Shown here piece after piece: positions 23,305 through 38,675 of a DNA stretch of 64,000 nt (position 1 is its first letter; the number at the start of each line of letters is the position of its first letter). The position numbers were made by a program, and so were the translations under genes. The DNA lies in contig NC_079897.1 of assembly GCF_024868665.1 (NCBI RefSeq), positions 307,570 to 371,569 of the forward strand, in the 5' to 3' direction. Source of the stretch: Triplophysa rosa. Taxonomy: Eukaryota > Chordata > Actinopteri > Cypriniformes > Nemacheilidae. The notes beneath the pieces are model-generated. The model made no database searches, was not told where the DNA came from, and was given only the letters and a program-made list of their open reading frames with translations.

Positions 23305-26300
23305 TCAGTACGGTTGGCTCCAGTCAGCGGCGGAGCTCTTGTCCCAGAATAACGCGTCGTTCGGTCTCGGCGGACTGGGAAATGACCATGAGCTGTCGTC
23401 CAGCGAGCCCATTCGCTGAGGCCGGGCCAGACGGACGCCGGGGCTGCCCAGAGGAGCGGGACGAGGTACCGGCCAAGGGTCCTTCAAGCAGTTCTCCTGC
23501 GCTCCCTCCACAACTTGAGTCCCTGATCCCGAGGGCAGAGGAGGTGCGCTGGGAGGTCGAGACGGGGATCCTCTCGCTGCCTCTGTAATCTTCTCCACAT
23601 CATCCAGACACTGCACGGGAACGGCCGAATCTGCCCAAACAATTCACAACACATGCGAGCGTCATGATACTGACATGCAGGAGCTGATCTAGAACATACG
23701 AGCTCCATGTTATCTGTGTTTGATTAATATGAGGTGGAATAACACATTTAGAATAAGAACTACACTCTCTGATCTGGAACAGACTGCCTTTATAATCCAC
23801 ACTTTGCTTTGTGTGCCACATTGGTGTTGCTGTCGTCTGTGCAAAAGAAACATACAACGCAACCTTAGAAAAAGAAGAGATACAGTAATGACAGAAAACA
23901 GCATTGTTTATAATATAGAGCCTATAGCGTTCAGACAGGAGACACACACACATACTTCCTGGCATCCTTTAATGTGTCAGGGGATTTTATGTATGTAGTA
24001 CAGCACACTAGATTTATTTTTGTCTAAAGAAAGGATGAGAGGTTCATTTGAAAACTGATTATGTGGCGGATGTCTCAGAGGAATATATGAGGTAAAAAAA
24101 CTCTTGTTCTCATTTGGCCGTCTCAGACACTCACAGATTCACAGAGAATATTAACACACACACACAAACAGAAAATATATTTGCATTCTTTCAGCTTATA
24201 TACAAAATCTCATAATTTCTAGCTCACCTACCTCACTCTTAGTTTACATCTTCTATACGTTTTATATCTATACGGCTTCATGTTCTTCTATACGTTATAT
24301 ATCTATATGGCTTCGTGTTCTCCTACACATTATATATCTATACGGCTTCATGTTCTCCTATACATTATATATCTATACGGCTTCATGTTCTTCTATACGT
24401 TATATATCTATACAGCTTCATGTTCTCCTATATGTTATATATCTACACGGCTTCATGTTCTCCTATACATTATATATCTATACGACTTTGTGTTCTCCTA
24501 TATGTTATATATCTATACGGCTTCATGTTCTCCTATACATTATATATCTATACGACTTTGTGTTCTCCTATATGTTATATATCTATACGGCTTCATGTTC
24601 TCCTATACATTATATATCTACACGACTTTGTGTTCTCCTATGTTATATATCTACACGGCTTCATGTTCTCCTATACATTATATATCTACACGACTTTGTG
24701 TTCTCCTATGTTATATATCTACACGGCTTCATGTTCTCCTATACATTATATATCTATACGGCTTCATGTTCTTCTATACATTATATATCTATACGGCTTC
24801 ATGTTCTCCTATATGTTATATATCGACACGGCTTCATGTTCTCCTATATGTTATATATCTATACGGCTTCATGTTCTTCTATACATTATATATCTATACA
24901 GCTTCATGTTCTCCTATATGTTATATATCGACACGGCTTCATGTTCTCCTATATGTTATATATCTATACGGCTTCATGTTCTCCTATACGTTATATATCT
25001 ATACGGCTTCATGTTCTTCTATACGTTATACATCTATATGACCTGCAGCTCCTCAGTTTTGTTTTCTTCTATAAGTGTAATGTTATATCTGGTTGAATAC
25101 AGTGTTTTATCAGTAAAGTTTCAGGCAGAGAATGATGTCATGTTGTGAGAGTCACCTCGTCTGAGTCCCGTCAGCATGTGTCTCTCTCTTAACTTCTTCA
25201 TGAGGTCTGACTGTGAGCGTACGACTGTGTGTAAGCGTGACGCTTCACTGAGCACATCATGATAAGACTGCACAATGGCCAGAGTCCTAACACAACAAAT
25301 CAAACGTTTTACATGTATTTTAGGATCAGTTCAAAAATATATATATGCTTTTTCTTGTCATTGCTGTTAGGTGACTTTGTGTTATTGTTGTTAAAAGTAA
25401 ACAAACACTGGATTGATTAAACAAATACATGATGATTAAAGGCCAACTGGAGTGATATCTTCAGTTTTCCTGCCGCTCTACTTCACAAATGTTCAAATCA
25501 GGGTTACATTCATGAATGACTACTGATGAAGAAAATAGTTTTTAAAAACTAACATAATCTATTCCTCTAAACCAAAAATAGAACTGCCAGTTGCTCATGA
25601 ATCACTATAAACCTTCACATGCAAACAATGCGATGTCAAAACTACTGTATATCAATCATGCACATGTATTCATATTTTTGTCTACAATCAAATGAATTCT
25701 TGTGAGGATGTTCGACTTTTCACGCAAAACCACACCATATAAAATTCCGAGTAAAAACTGAAGCGTATTAATTCACTGTTTGTGAACACGAGAGCGTGCG
25801 TGTAAAGCCATGGCTCTCGTATCTGTTCCAATCTCTCCATCTAGTGTCTGTTTTCTGCACTTTCTGCATCACCATCAGCTCAACACAAATCACAGGAATA
25901 CCTGGAGTCTGCATCGTCACGGCTCTGGTCATGGTGAAGAACACTACAGTCTTCAGACACACCCTATGAAGAGAAGAACAGTAAACATGACTTTGTGTTT
26001 CATTTAGTTCATATTGCAAATGTTAAAGGAATTCTTCTCAAGATCACATCTGCCGTACACATTGATTTTGACATATTTTGAGGTGTGCTTCACTTCTGAA
26101 TCATGTGATCTCAATGCATGTTGCGAATCTGTGAGCGAGTCCCACACACCTGTGTTGAGCTGCAGAGGTTGTGTAGTGAGTGAATGAGTTGACTGTCGTC
26201 TCTCTCCACCCGCCAGTAATCTGCTGTATTATTCAGACTCTTCATAACTGAGAGAACACAACAAACAAACAACACAAAATCATCGGATGCGTGGAGTCTG

Positions 26301-26965
26301 ATGGAACGCAGGGTGTTCGTTGTTGTGTTGCGTTTTGTGTCGTCTGTACCTTGATTGGTCTCTACTTCTGAGCGCAGTTGCAGTAGTTCAAGCTCTCTGG
26401 CCTGTAACTGCTCCGTCAAACATCTCTCCATCTCGCTTTTCTCTTTCCTCTGGAACACATCACAACAACGCTGTCACGATGTGCACGTACTGTATTATTA
26501 ATCAAGTGTTTCATGACAACGGAATTGCTTCGAAGTACCAGTTTGTTCAGCTCCACCTGTAAGTCCTCCTTCTCGATATAGATACCGCGGTACGCACTGA
26601 AGGCTTTGTTCATGTACTGCGGACCTTCTGCCGGAGGGGCTTCAGGGCGGAAGTGCTGCGGGTGGAAAGACAACAAACACATTCAACATTTCTGAAATGT
26701 CTGAAACGTTTCAAACAAGTTGAGCTCGGTCAGGTGATGCTGAACAGACTTTATCTTCCAGGTGTTTGACTTTTCTCCTGAGCAGTGCATTCTCTTTCTC
26801 CGTGTCTCTCAGTCTCTTCTTGATGTCCTCATAGGCCGTGACCAGAGCAAAGTGAGACGCCACAGATTCATCACCGGCACACACAGACACGGGGCTCTCC
26901 GTCGGCCCGTACGCCGTCTCGTGCTTCAGAATACAGATATCATCATCCACCGCTGCGGACTCCAT
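23305..26965 (-). CDS. azi2: Azi2 (NAP1), TBK1-binding adaptor protein
   Basis: Seven coding exons on the minus strand (26965-26750, 26655-26539, 26449-26350, 26247-26150, 25963-25902, 25286-25156, 23630-23305) join in phase to 349 residues; human AZI2 has 392. AZI2 is a cytoplasmic coiled-coil adaptor that binds TBK1 and IKK-epsilon and promotes interferon and NF-kB signalling. The N-terminal GDESVASHFALVTAYEDIKK block is nearly identical to the family. Coiled coils cover roughly residues 40-175, and the ELELLQLRSEVET stretch is conserved. The helix VQSYHDVLSEASRLHTVVRS at about 200-230 is the TBK1-binding region. The C-terminal SLDDSSWSFPSPP motif matches AZI2. The end of the first coding exon (AAA|gtctgt) is a weak donor and could instead lie 36 bases further on. 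A non-coding first exon probably ends at 27689. Confidence 0.93.
24247..25045 (+). repeat. 35-bp minisatellite, about 23 units, in azi2 intron
   Basis: The 35-base unit is built on 'ttatatatctatacggcttc' plus 'atgttctcctatacg'. About 23 copies lie in tandem, with variants (tacg/taca/tatg; ctatacgg/ctacacgg; cggcttcat/cgactttgt) and a 2-base shorter unit. Between about 24480 and 24720 two variants alternate, giving a 68-70 bp higher-order period. Because 35 is not a multiple of three, all three forward frames read the same peptide cycle, and all stay open for about 250 codons. It lies in the last azi2 intron, antisense to the gene. Confidence 0.95.
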
Positions 26966-27689
26966 ACCAGACCTACAACAACACAACCGTTCTGACAGAC
27001 TCAGTCACAACTGACTCATATTTACAGCTTTAGCAATGAATAAACTGCTATGTAAATATTAGAACGTGTATCGTGTAAAGTAAGTGAAGGAATCACTAAA
27101 AGAATGATTGTGTTGTCCTGCGTCTTGAGTTTTCACTCACAATCTCATACTAATAAATAAAATGGAATCTTTTTGTTGTAGGTGATCCTGCTCTGTTCTG
27201 TCTTTCAGTTGTTCCTTACAATAATAATAATAATCTCTTTAGTAAACAAACCGCCGTATTATTATTCATGAAGCGTCTGAAAGGACTTTTATTATTTATT
27301 TTCAGAGGCAGAAGATGTGGGACATTTTCTTTGCACTGAATGACTTGAATGTTTTTAAAAGCGAAACAGAAAGTGTTTGATGCGAGTAAAGAGCAAAAAG
27401 ACAATGTCAAATAAAACGTGACGTAAACTCCTGCAGTATCACAATCATTTCTGTTATCTGAGGTAAATGAATGATACATTACTGTATATTGTTGTCATAT
27501 TACTGGATTCGTAAACGTCATTTATCAGCAGCACAATAAACAAAGAAACACTCTCATATCTCACACACGCTCGTGTTTTCATGTTTCTATTAATTAACTG
27601 TTAAATGTTGGACGTTGTCAAATGTGTGACTCAATGTTGTGTTGTCTATTTAGCCTGATACAGCACACTATTAAGGTGACACACTTACC

Positions 27690-27860
27690 GGACGGCAGTC
27701 AGTTCGGACAGCAGAGAGGAATACAAACATAGACCATGATAGAGAGTAAAATCACGACGTTTGATTGAGATTTGACGATAAACGCAAACGCGACAGGCTG
27801 AAGAAAATCAAGTAGCAACACAAACACTGTCCAGGAAGTAAATCTGTGTGACGTCAGTGC
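27690..27860 (-). promoter_or_regulatory. azi2 non-coding first exon and promoter with CRE
   Basis: On the minus strand, a likely untranslated exon ends with a good donor, CCG|gtaagt, at 27689. Upstream lies a palindromic cAMP/ATF element TGACGTCA (27849-27856) in CpG-containing sequence ('cgacggaaacggcgcg'). No TATA box is visible. Confidence 0.5.
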
Positions 27861-28207
27861 TTCCGACGGAAACGGCGCGTTTGACTTTATTTTTTGTAAA
27901 TGCTGAAAACAAAATACATAAACAACATTTTGACACCACATTGTTTTCAAATGACAAAATATGGTTTATTACAAAACACAGCGTTCGAAACGCTCTCGCG
28001 ACACTTTGATGTCACGCGCAGATCGGCCTGCGCAGCGCCGCAAACAGTAGAACAGGAATAACGTTACATAAGATGATCATGAGCCAGATGAATGCATTAT
28101 TTTAGTAGTAAAAATTAATTATAATTATAATGTTCAGTGTGTGTACATACGTGTGTTTACGGCAGTCTGTCACGTGAGGGCGACATAAACACGTGTAATA
28201 ATGAACT

Positions 28208-28411
28208 ACTGCATTGTAAACAAAATCCACTTAGAAACTTAAGCTCAACTTTAGTGATTTGACATTATATTTAACTCTTTTAAAATGAAGTTTGATTTAG
28301 TATAACTTATGAAGTTATCCGAAATACATTTTAAAGTCAGTTTAACATCATTTCAATTCTAATGACTTAAAAATTCTAACGTGTGTTTTTAAGTAGATTT
28401 TTTACAGTATG
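28208..28411. repeat. MITE-like element with CTGTAAAAAAT-type ends
   Basis: The left end 'actgcattgtaaacaaaatc' and the inverted right end (reverse complement 'acatactgtaaaaaatctac') pair imperfectly over about 30 bases around a 204-bp AT-rich body. Confidence 0.4.
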
Positions 28412-28805
28412 TAGTGACCAAGAAACACAAACAGAAGATACCAGACAATTCTTTTACATCTTCGAGAGTTGAAGTTTTCTAACATTGCCTACTACAAGCA
28501 AAGATAATTCTAACATGTTATTCTGATGATTTGCAAAATACTGTGCTCAAACAGGTGTTATATTCTGTGTAAACGATCAAACGTACCTTTACGTTCAGTA
28601 TAGTAGGCTACAGCAATTTAACAAATGTATACATGATAATCTACTATAGTTTTATCTCTTTCTTTTTATTGCCAACAGACCTCTTGACTGGTTTATGTGT
28701 AATGTGAAGGTGTTATTTAGCAAGATAATCCAAAGCACATTCAGTCTTTAGAAAAACAATGTTTTTTATTAGCTGTATCAAATTCAGTGCCAGCAGTGAA
28801 TGAAA

Positions 28806-28807
<2 letters not shown>

Positions 28808-28886
<79 letters not shown>
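28808..28886 (+). repeat. (AC)n microsatellite
   Basis: An essentially perfect AC dinucleotide tract of about 39 units between azi2 and the ncoa7-like gene. Confidence 0.97.
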
Positions 28887-28888
<2 letters not shown>

Positions 28889-29007
28889 TTCAACATGTTA
28901 AACAACATGACATCATTAAATAAATAAGAGTACAAAAATAATTTGTTGTAAAAAACACCCAAACACCTTTTCCTTTTTAAATGCCTTGGCATGAATGCCG
29001 TGATTAT

Positions 29008-29182
29008 CTGTTATGACATTACATTACATTTACATTGATGCATTTGGTAGACGCTTTTATCCAAAGCGACTTACATTGCATTACACAATACATTTGTTTT
29101 TTTAAGTATGTGCAGTCCTTGGGATCGAATCCATGACTTTGGCGTTGCTAACGCCATGCTCTCACCACTGAGCCGCAGGAAC
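29008..29182 (-). mobile_element. tRNA-derived SINE with L2-type tail
   Basis: On the minus strand the head contains GCTCAGTGGTGAGAGCATGG (A box) and ATGGATTCGATCCC (B box), typical of a polymerase III tRNA-like promoter. The tail 'gtaagtcgctttggataaaa' is the end shared with L2-type LINEs in this window. This is the usual structure of a SINE mobilised by a partner LINE. A more decayed relative lies at 58046-58181. Confidence 0.8.
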
Positions 29183-29496
29183 GACATGTCAATCATTTTT
29201 CTCTAAGAAGTGCACGTGACAGTAAAGACAGTGAATATGTGTCAGCGAGTATATCTACAAAGCATCCTTGTTAAAGGAGTAGTTTCTAAATCCAGTGTGT
29301 AGTTTTCAGTTTGTCAGTTTCAGATTTTGTCAATCCTCTTTAACAGGATTTATACAGTTACTGAAAAAGGAAACTCTAAACCGTAATCCTGCCTCAACCT
29401 GTTCTCCTATTTCAAACGGAGCGTTAGGAGACGAGTTCCACGGGTTTCAGAGCCGAGCGTTTCATCACTACACAGCAGTGAATCAGAGATCTCTCT

Positions 29497-33291
<3,795 letters not shown>

Positions 33292-33349
33292 TAAAGTTCA
33301 GAGAAAGTTTCTGTGTTGGACTGAGACGTGTCAGCAGCAGCTGGCTGTG

Positions 33350-33358
33350 TTTTATATG
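33350..33358 (-). promoter_or_regulatory. TATA-like box of the long NCOA7-like transcript
   Basis: On the minus strand CATATAAAA lies about 60 bp upstream of the ATG at 33291. The spacing fits a TATA box with a short 5' UTR. Confidence 0.4.
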
Positions 33359-33644
33359 AGAACGTCAGCTGAGATAAGCTCTTTCTCTGGCTCAACTCAC
33401 CAGCGGGTCACACATTAACTTCAGCTCTCAGTCACGTCTCACATTCATCCTGCTTCTCTCTCTTCATTCCATTTAAAGAGCCGTAACTCTACGTCTCTCC
33501 TCAAATCACCTACAAAACATCAAATGAGACAATTCCCCCCAAAAACATTCTAGTGTGCTGTTAGTATAGAGACTGAGAGATAATACATTACAGTAAATGT
33601 ACTTTATAAAGTATACTTAAACATACTTTGCTTAAGAATACTTC

Positions 33645-35225
33645 AGAATCCGAAAGAGCTTTATTGAGTGTGCTTGGACACACAAAGAATTTGTCTTAGT
33701 GACTGAAGCTTCCAGTGCACATACAGGTTAAAAAAGTGACAAGGCACAGGTAACAAAACGTAAGAGACAATACACGTTTGACAGAAGGACAATATTAGAC
33801 AAAAGGACAATAGGCAGTATATTGGATGTACAGATGTGCTATACCTGTATAAACATGTTATGCAGGGGAATGTGGATAGCTGAATAGTATATCAACACAC
33901 ATGTATAATAAATATGAGTATATAGTTGTGTATTGCACGTGTTTTTATTGCACAGTAGAACATTTAACTGCTCATGAGGTAGATGGCCTGAGGGAAGAAA
34001 CTTTCCTATGTCTGGCTGTTTGGGTGCTCAGTGCTCTGTAGTGCCAACCAGACGGCAGCAGTTCAAAGAGAAAGTGTGCGGGGTGTGAGGGGTTCTTTTA
34101 CTCACTCTGGATGAGTACAGTGCTTATAGATTGGGGAGGGTTGTGCCAGTGATTCGCTCAGCAGTCCGGACTATCCGTTGTAGTCTTTGGAGGTCAGTTT
34201 TTGCAGACAGTTATGGAAGTGCAGAGGACGGACTCAATGACAGATGAGTAGAAGTGTAAGAGCAGCTCCTGCGGCAGGTTGAACTTCCTCAGTTATCGAA
34301 GGAAGTACAGCCTCTGCTGGGCCTTTTTGACAATAGGGTCAACGTGAATGTCCCACTTCAGGTCCTGTGAGATGGTGGTGCCCAGGAACCTGAATGACTC
34401 TACTGCGGCCACAGTGCTGTTCATGATAGTGAGTGGGGGGAGTGCCGGGTGTTTCTCCTAAAGTCCACTATCATCTCCACTGTTTTTAAGGTGTTTAGCT
34501 CCAGGTTGTTATGACTGCACCAGACAGCCAGCTGCTCAACCTCACGTCTGTAAGCAGACTCGTCTCCCTCCTTAGATGAGGCCAATAACCGTAGTGTCAT
34601 CTGCGAACTTCAGGAGCTTGACAGAGGGGTCAGTAGAGGTGCAGTCATTGGTGTACAGGGAGAAGAGCAGTGGGGAGAGCACACATCCCTGGGGGGCACC
34701 AGTGCTGATGGTATGGCTTTTGGATGTGAATTAACCAATTGTAACTAGCTGTTGCCTGTCTGTCAGAAAGCTGGTGATCCATTGACAGACAGAACTAGGA
34801 ACAGAGAGCTGGTTTAGTTTGGTCTGGAGGAGTGTTGAGACGATGGTGTTAAAGGCTGAACTGAAGTCCACAAACAGGATCCTTGCGTAATTCCCTGGTC
34901 TGTCCAGATGTTGTAGGGTATAATCCAGTCCCATGTTGACTGCATCATCCACAGACCTGTTTGCTCGGTAAGCAAACTGCAGGGGGTCCAGTAAAGGTCC
35001 CGTGATGTCTTTCAGGCTAGCCAACACCAGTCTTTCAAATGACTTCATGGCCACAGATGTTAAGGCAACGGGTCCGTAATCATTAAGTCCTGTGATTTTG
35101 GATTTCTTCGGGATGGGAATAATGGTGGAGCGTTTGAAGCAGGAAGGGACTTTGCACAGCTCCAGTGATCTGTTGAAGATCTGTGAAAAAATGGAGGCCA
35201 GCTGGTCAGCACAGGATTTCAGACA
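33645..35225 (-). mobile_element. Non-LTR retrotransposon fragment with reverse transcriptase
   Basis: The minus strand carries the middle and 3' part of a LINE reverse transcriptase, 5'-truncated and broken by stops. Readable landmarks are [15 protein letters not shown] (about 35130), [34 protein letters not shown], the TGAPQGCVLSP block after a stop at 34731, and the catalytic FADD box (34597-34608). A 3' untranslated end finishes near 33645. The longest intact piece is 34731-35054. I infer a jockey/L2-type clade, not resolved further. Confidence 0.85.
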
Positions 35226-35227
35226 GG

Positions 35228-35345
35228 CTGGATTTGGCCATGTACAGTATATTCATTTTTCTATTTTTCTCAATTTGTATGCCCTTCTGTAGATATTGTT
35301 GCATGTGCAGTGACAGTAAATCTATTCTATTCTATTATATTCTAT
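35228..35345 (+). repeat. LINE/SINE 3' tail ending in TTCTA repeats
   Basis: The block 'gttgcatgtgcagtgacagtaaatc' followed by (TTCTA)n resembles the 3' end at 50630-50680 ('atgtgcaatgacaataaattg'). It lies head to head with the minus-strand LINE at 33645-35225. Confidence 0.5.
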
Positions 35346-35582
35346 TGACTTCCACGTGTCACTTCCCTCATGTCAACATGCTTCCTATCACACATTCATA
35401 CATTCAGAGACCGTTGAGAACATTTAATAACAACTTCTTCATCAATGACCAATAAACACATCAACTCTTATTGTAATGTATGTCATCGCATGAGTTCAGG
35501 ACTGCAGTGCATACAGAACAGTAAAGCTGACGTGATGTAAATCAAGACTGTGGCAACAGGAAAGAGACCAAACAGAGGACAA

Positions 35583-36345
35583 ATTTACATTTAGTCATTT
35601 AGCAGACGCTTTTATCCAAAGCGACTTACAAATGAGGTGAACAATGGAAGCAATTGGAACAACACAAGGACAACAAAAGCAAAAGTGCAATAAAAAACTG
35701 GTCTCATATAGCCCACCACAGTATACAGAGCTAAGGTTTTTATGTTTTTATAGAAAGAGTAGTAAAGACATAGAAGTCAGAACTGATCAGTCAGGTGTTG
35801 ACGGAAGAGATTTTAGAAGAGTTTTCAGACGGTTCTTAAAGATGGCCACAGAATCTGCTGATTTTGTAGCAGCGGGCAGATCATTACACAGATGTGGAAC
35901 CGATCCAGAGAAGGTACGTGACGTGACAGTGATTTTTTCCCTTTGTGGGACGGCACCACAAGACGTCGTTCGATTGCAGAGCGTAAGGATCTGGCAGGTA
36001 TATAAGTCTGCATTAGCGAGTGAAGGTAAGGGGTGCTGAACCAGTGGTGGTGTTGTAGGCCAGGAGCAGAGTCTTGAATTTGATGCGAGCGATGATAGGG
36101 AGCCAATGTAACTTAATGAAGAGAGGAGTGACGTGCGCTCTCTTCGGTTCATTGAACACCACTCTTGCCGCCGCATTCTGGATCATCTGTAGATGTTTGA
36201 TTGTGCAAGCAGGAAGTCCAGCCAGTAGAGCATTGCAGTAGTCCAGTCTGGACAAATGAAGTTTCCTGCATCTCAGATGTTTCTCTGGAATGATCGACAG
36301 TCCTCTCATGTGTGTCAGACGAAATCTCAACAATGTCTCACAATC
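35583..36345 (-). mobile_element. L2-type LINE 3' fragment
   Basis: The minus strand encodes the C-terminal part of an L2-like polyprotein: SRLDYCNALLAGLP, IQNAAARVVF, HVTPLFIKLHWLPI.ARIKFK, then (frame-shifted) a segment ending in LKTLLKSL. It finishes with the tail 'gtaagtcgctttggataaaa' at 35583-35631. Frameshifts and a 5' truncation make it inactive. Confidence 0.85.
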
Positions 36346-37080
36346 TGCTCAGATTCACTGAAGTAGTCAATATCAGTACTCATTCAATTATATTTTGGCC
36401 ATATCATTGATCATATCATGTTTTATTGCTTAGTCGTCACAAAACCAAAATCTAAACGTTCAAAACTCTTTTGACACTCCTTCCTTTTCTTAAAACTTCC
36501 AAACACTCAACAGAGTCCAGACGGGACAATGACGTGCCAAAATATCTGTAACTCAAAGAATTACTGGTTTATTGCAGAATCTAATGGCTTGACTTGTGTA
36601 AGAAAAGTTTGGCACAATAATCTGTCCTTAATACTCAATATTTCTATAAATGAAGGAGAAACTGGGTACTGATGTTATTACATGTGTTCCTTTAAATGAC
36701 TATGTACATTAAGAATATAATTTAATATAGTTCACATTTCCATTGTCAGTGCAAATGATTACACGTCCTGCTATAGACAAATAAACCAGCTACTTGAGCT
36801 GGATGGAGAAAAAACCCACTGACCTACTTTGTGACACTCCATAGAATAAGCACCGTGATGAAGCTCACCTGATTTAGGCTGCGGTCAGATTACATTTCCT
36901 GGTAAATTTGAGCGGTGTACGTCAGAGTAAAGCAGCATTGATTTCTACCGTGAGACAGATGGATGGATATATAGGTTGAGGTTGAGATTGTATTTTCCCC
37001 ATCACCCACAATGGAGCAAAGATTGTGTTTCACAGTGAGTCATGATAACAGCACCAGAGCTTCAGGTGAAAGTCCCCGCA
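36346..37080. other. Gene-free stretch, nothing recognised
   Basis: AT-rich, unique-looking intergenic sequence between the LINE fragment and hAT debris. No exon or repeat end was seen. Confidence 0.3.
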
Positions 37081-37083
37081 CAC

Positions 37084-37735
37084 ACCTACTGTATAACGGT
37101 GGAGGCTGCTGGTCTTTCAAAGAGGGGAAGCTCACTTTCGGCCTACATCATAAAAATTGTCCATTTATTTATGCGTGAATTCTTCCCTACCTTCAGGGAC
37201 GGATTATGACTTCAAAGGGCCCCGGGGCCAGTTACCTCCAAGGGGGCCCTCACCCAATGTTTCAGTTCTTTCCCTTAGCTACGCATTCACAGTTATAGAA
37301 AGTAGGGCTGTGTAAAAAATATTGATTCTTCGATTTTAATCGATCTTCAATTTAATGAAACAATATCGATTCGGGAAATCCCTTTATGTTTAAAGGCAAT
37401 GACGGCAAAGGTGAGGTCGACAAAACAATTGTCTACGAGCTACGATTTTGCAACAACACAACAAACCTACGAAACCAACTGTCGAGACGTCACCCTGACG
37501 CGATATCCGGTTCATGCGATTCTGGACAGCAACGGCTAGACGTTGCTTTTGCCTGCAAATAACAGTCAGATTCACCTCGCGCTAAGAAAATAACTGAAGC
37601 TATAGTAATGCTGATTTGCAAGGATTTCACCCATACGTGATAGTTGAGAACGAGGGCTTTCACAATCTTATCAATGTTTTGGAGCCGAGATACGCAATGG
37701 TGACACGCAAGGAGAGTTTCAGTTACCAGCATATA
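37084..37735. mobile_element. hAT-like debris (several fragments)
   Basis: Pieces with hAT-like ends include 'gtggaggctgctggtctttc' (about 37100), 'cagggacggattatgacttc' with 'gggccccggggcc' (about 37195-37235), and 'agtagggctgtgtaaaaaat' with 'gattcttcgattttaatcga' (about 37302-37350). No complete element can be delimited and no long transposase frame is present. Confidence 0.4.
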
Positions 37736-38215
37736 CAGGTGCTGGTCATATAATTAGAATATCATCAAAAAGTTGATTTATTTCACTAATTCCATTCAAA
37801 AAGTGAAACTTGTATATTATATTCATTCATTAAACACAGACTGATATATTTCAAATGTTTATTTCTTTTAATTTGATGATTATAACTGACAACTAATGAA
37901 AATCCCAAATTCAGTATCTCAGAAAATTAGAATATTACTTAAGACCAATACAAAGAAAGGATTTTTAGAAATCTTGGCCAACTGAAAAGTATGAAGATGA
38001 AAAGTATGAGCATGTACAGCACTCAATACTTAGTTGGGGCTCCTTTTGCCTGAATTACTGGAGCAATGCGGCGTGGCATGGAGTGGATCAGTCTGTGGCA
38101 CTGCTCAGGTGTTATGAGAGACCAGGTTGCTCTAATAGTGGCCTTCAGCTCTTCTGCATTGTTGGGTCTGGCATATCGCATCTTCCGTGTGTGTGTGTGA
38201 TATGTCTTCATTGAA
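37736..38215 (-). mobile_element. Truncated Tc1/mariner element
   Basis: The left terminus CAGGTGCTGGTCATATAATT follows a TA target dinucleotide. On the minus strand the C-terminal transposase end is legible at about 38030-38180: RYARPNNAEELKATIRATW, TPEQCHRLIHSMPRRIAPVI, then KGAPTKY and a stop at 38023. The rest of the transposase and the other terminal repeat are missing, replaced by a short GT run at 38188-38201. Confidence 0.8.
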
Positions 38216-38533
38216 CTCTTTCTCAGTGAATGAATGAGCGCTGGATTGTGAAGCTCAGCATCTGTGCAGCAGCCCGTATGCAGCACTGAGCTCGCGCAGA
38301 GTTTGGCATGAAAACAGCTCGAGAAGCGTCACGTGCGGGCAGGACGTGTCCTCGCCATGTTCACTTAGTTAATTCTTAATTAATCTTAGTTCATGTTCAT
38401 TTCAGCATTTATTAATACATATTTAAAATCAAACTGTAACTGTTCACATAGGTTAATGCACCATGAACTAACATGAATAATTGTGTTGATATTAACTAAC
38501 ATGAACAAGGAATAAGGACTGCTGAAAAACGAT

Positions 38534-38675
38534 GGCCCGGTTTCTAGTCAGACTAAAATATGTCAGTGCCACACAAGTAATCTTATTTTCAATACTCTTT
38601 TAATAAAAGCAACTTAAACCTCATAATTTAACTAAGCCACAGTATTGGTTTAGGCCAAGCATGTGAAACCGGGCC
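38534..38675. mobile_element. Palindromic MITE, GGCCCGGTTTC / GAAACCGGGCC
   Basis: A 142-bp element with perfect 11-bp inverted ends and sub-terminal 'gtcagactaaaat' and 'ggtttaggcca' resembling the 3751-3948 family. AT-rich interior. Confidence 0.6.

Noticed and set aside
23106..23588. 160-codon plus-strand open frame
   Set aside because: It is antisense to the last coding exon of azi2, whose minus-strand frame matches the family.
24247..25045. CRISPR-like array
   Set aside because: The units are directly contiguous tandem repeats with no unique spacers, and the locus is a vertebrate intron.
24247..25148. Three long overlapping plus-strand open frames (248-277 codons)
   Set aside because: They are the three phases of the 35-bp minisatellite; openness follows from the unit having no stop in any phase, and there is no gene structure around it.
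29110..29182. tRNA gene on the minus strand
   Set aside because: The tRNA-like head continues directly into an L2-type SINE tail and lacks acceptor-stem pairing.
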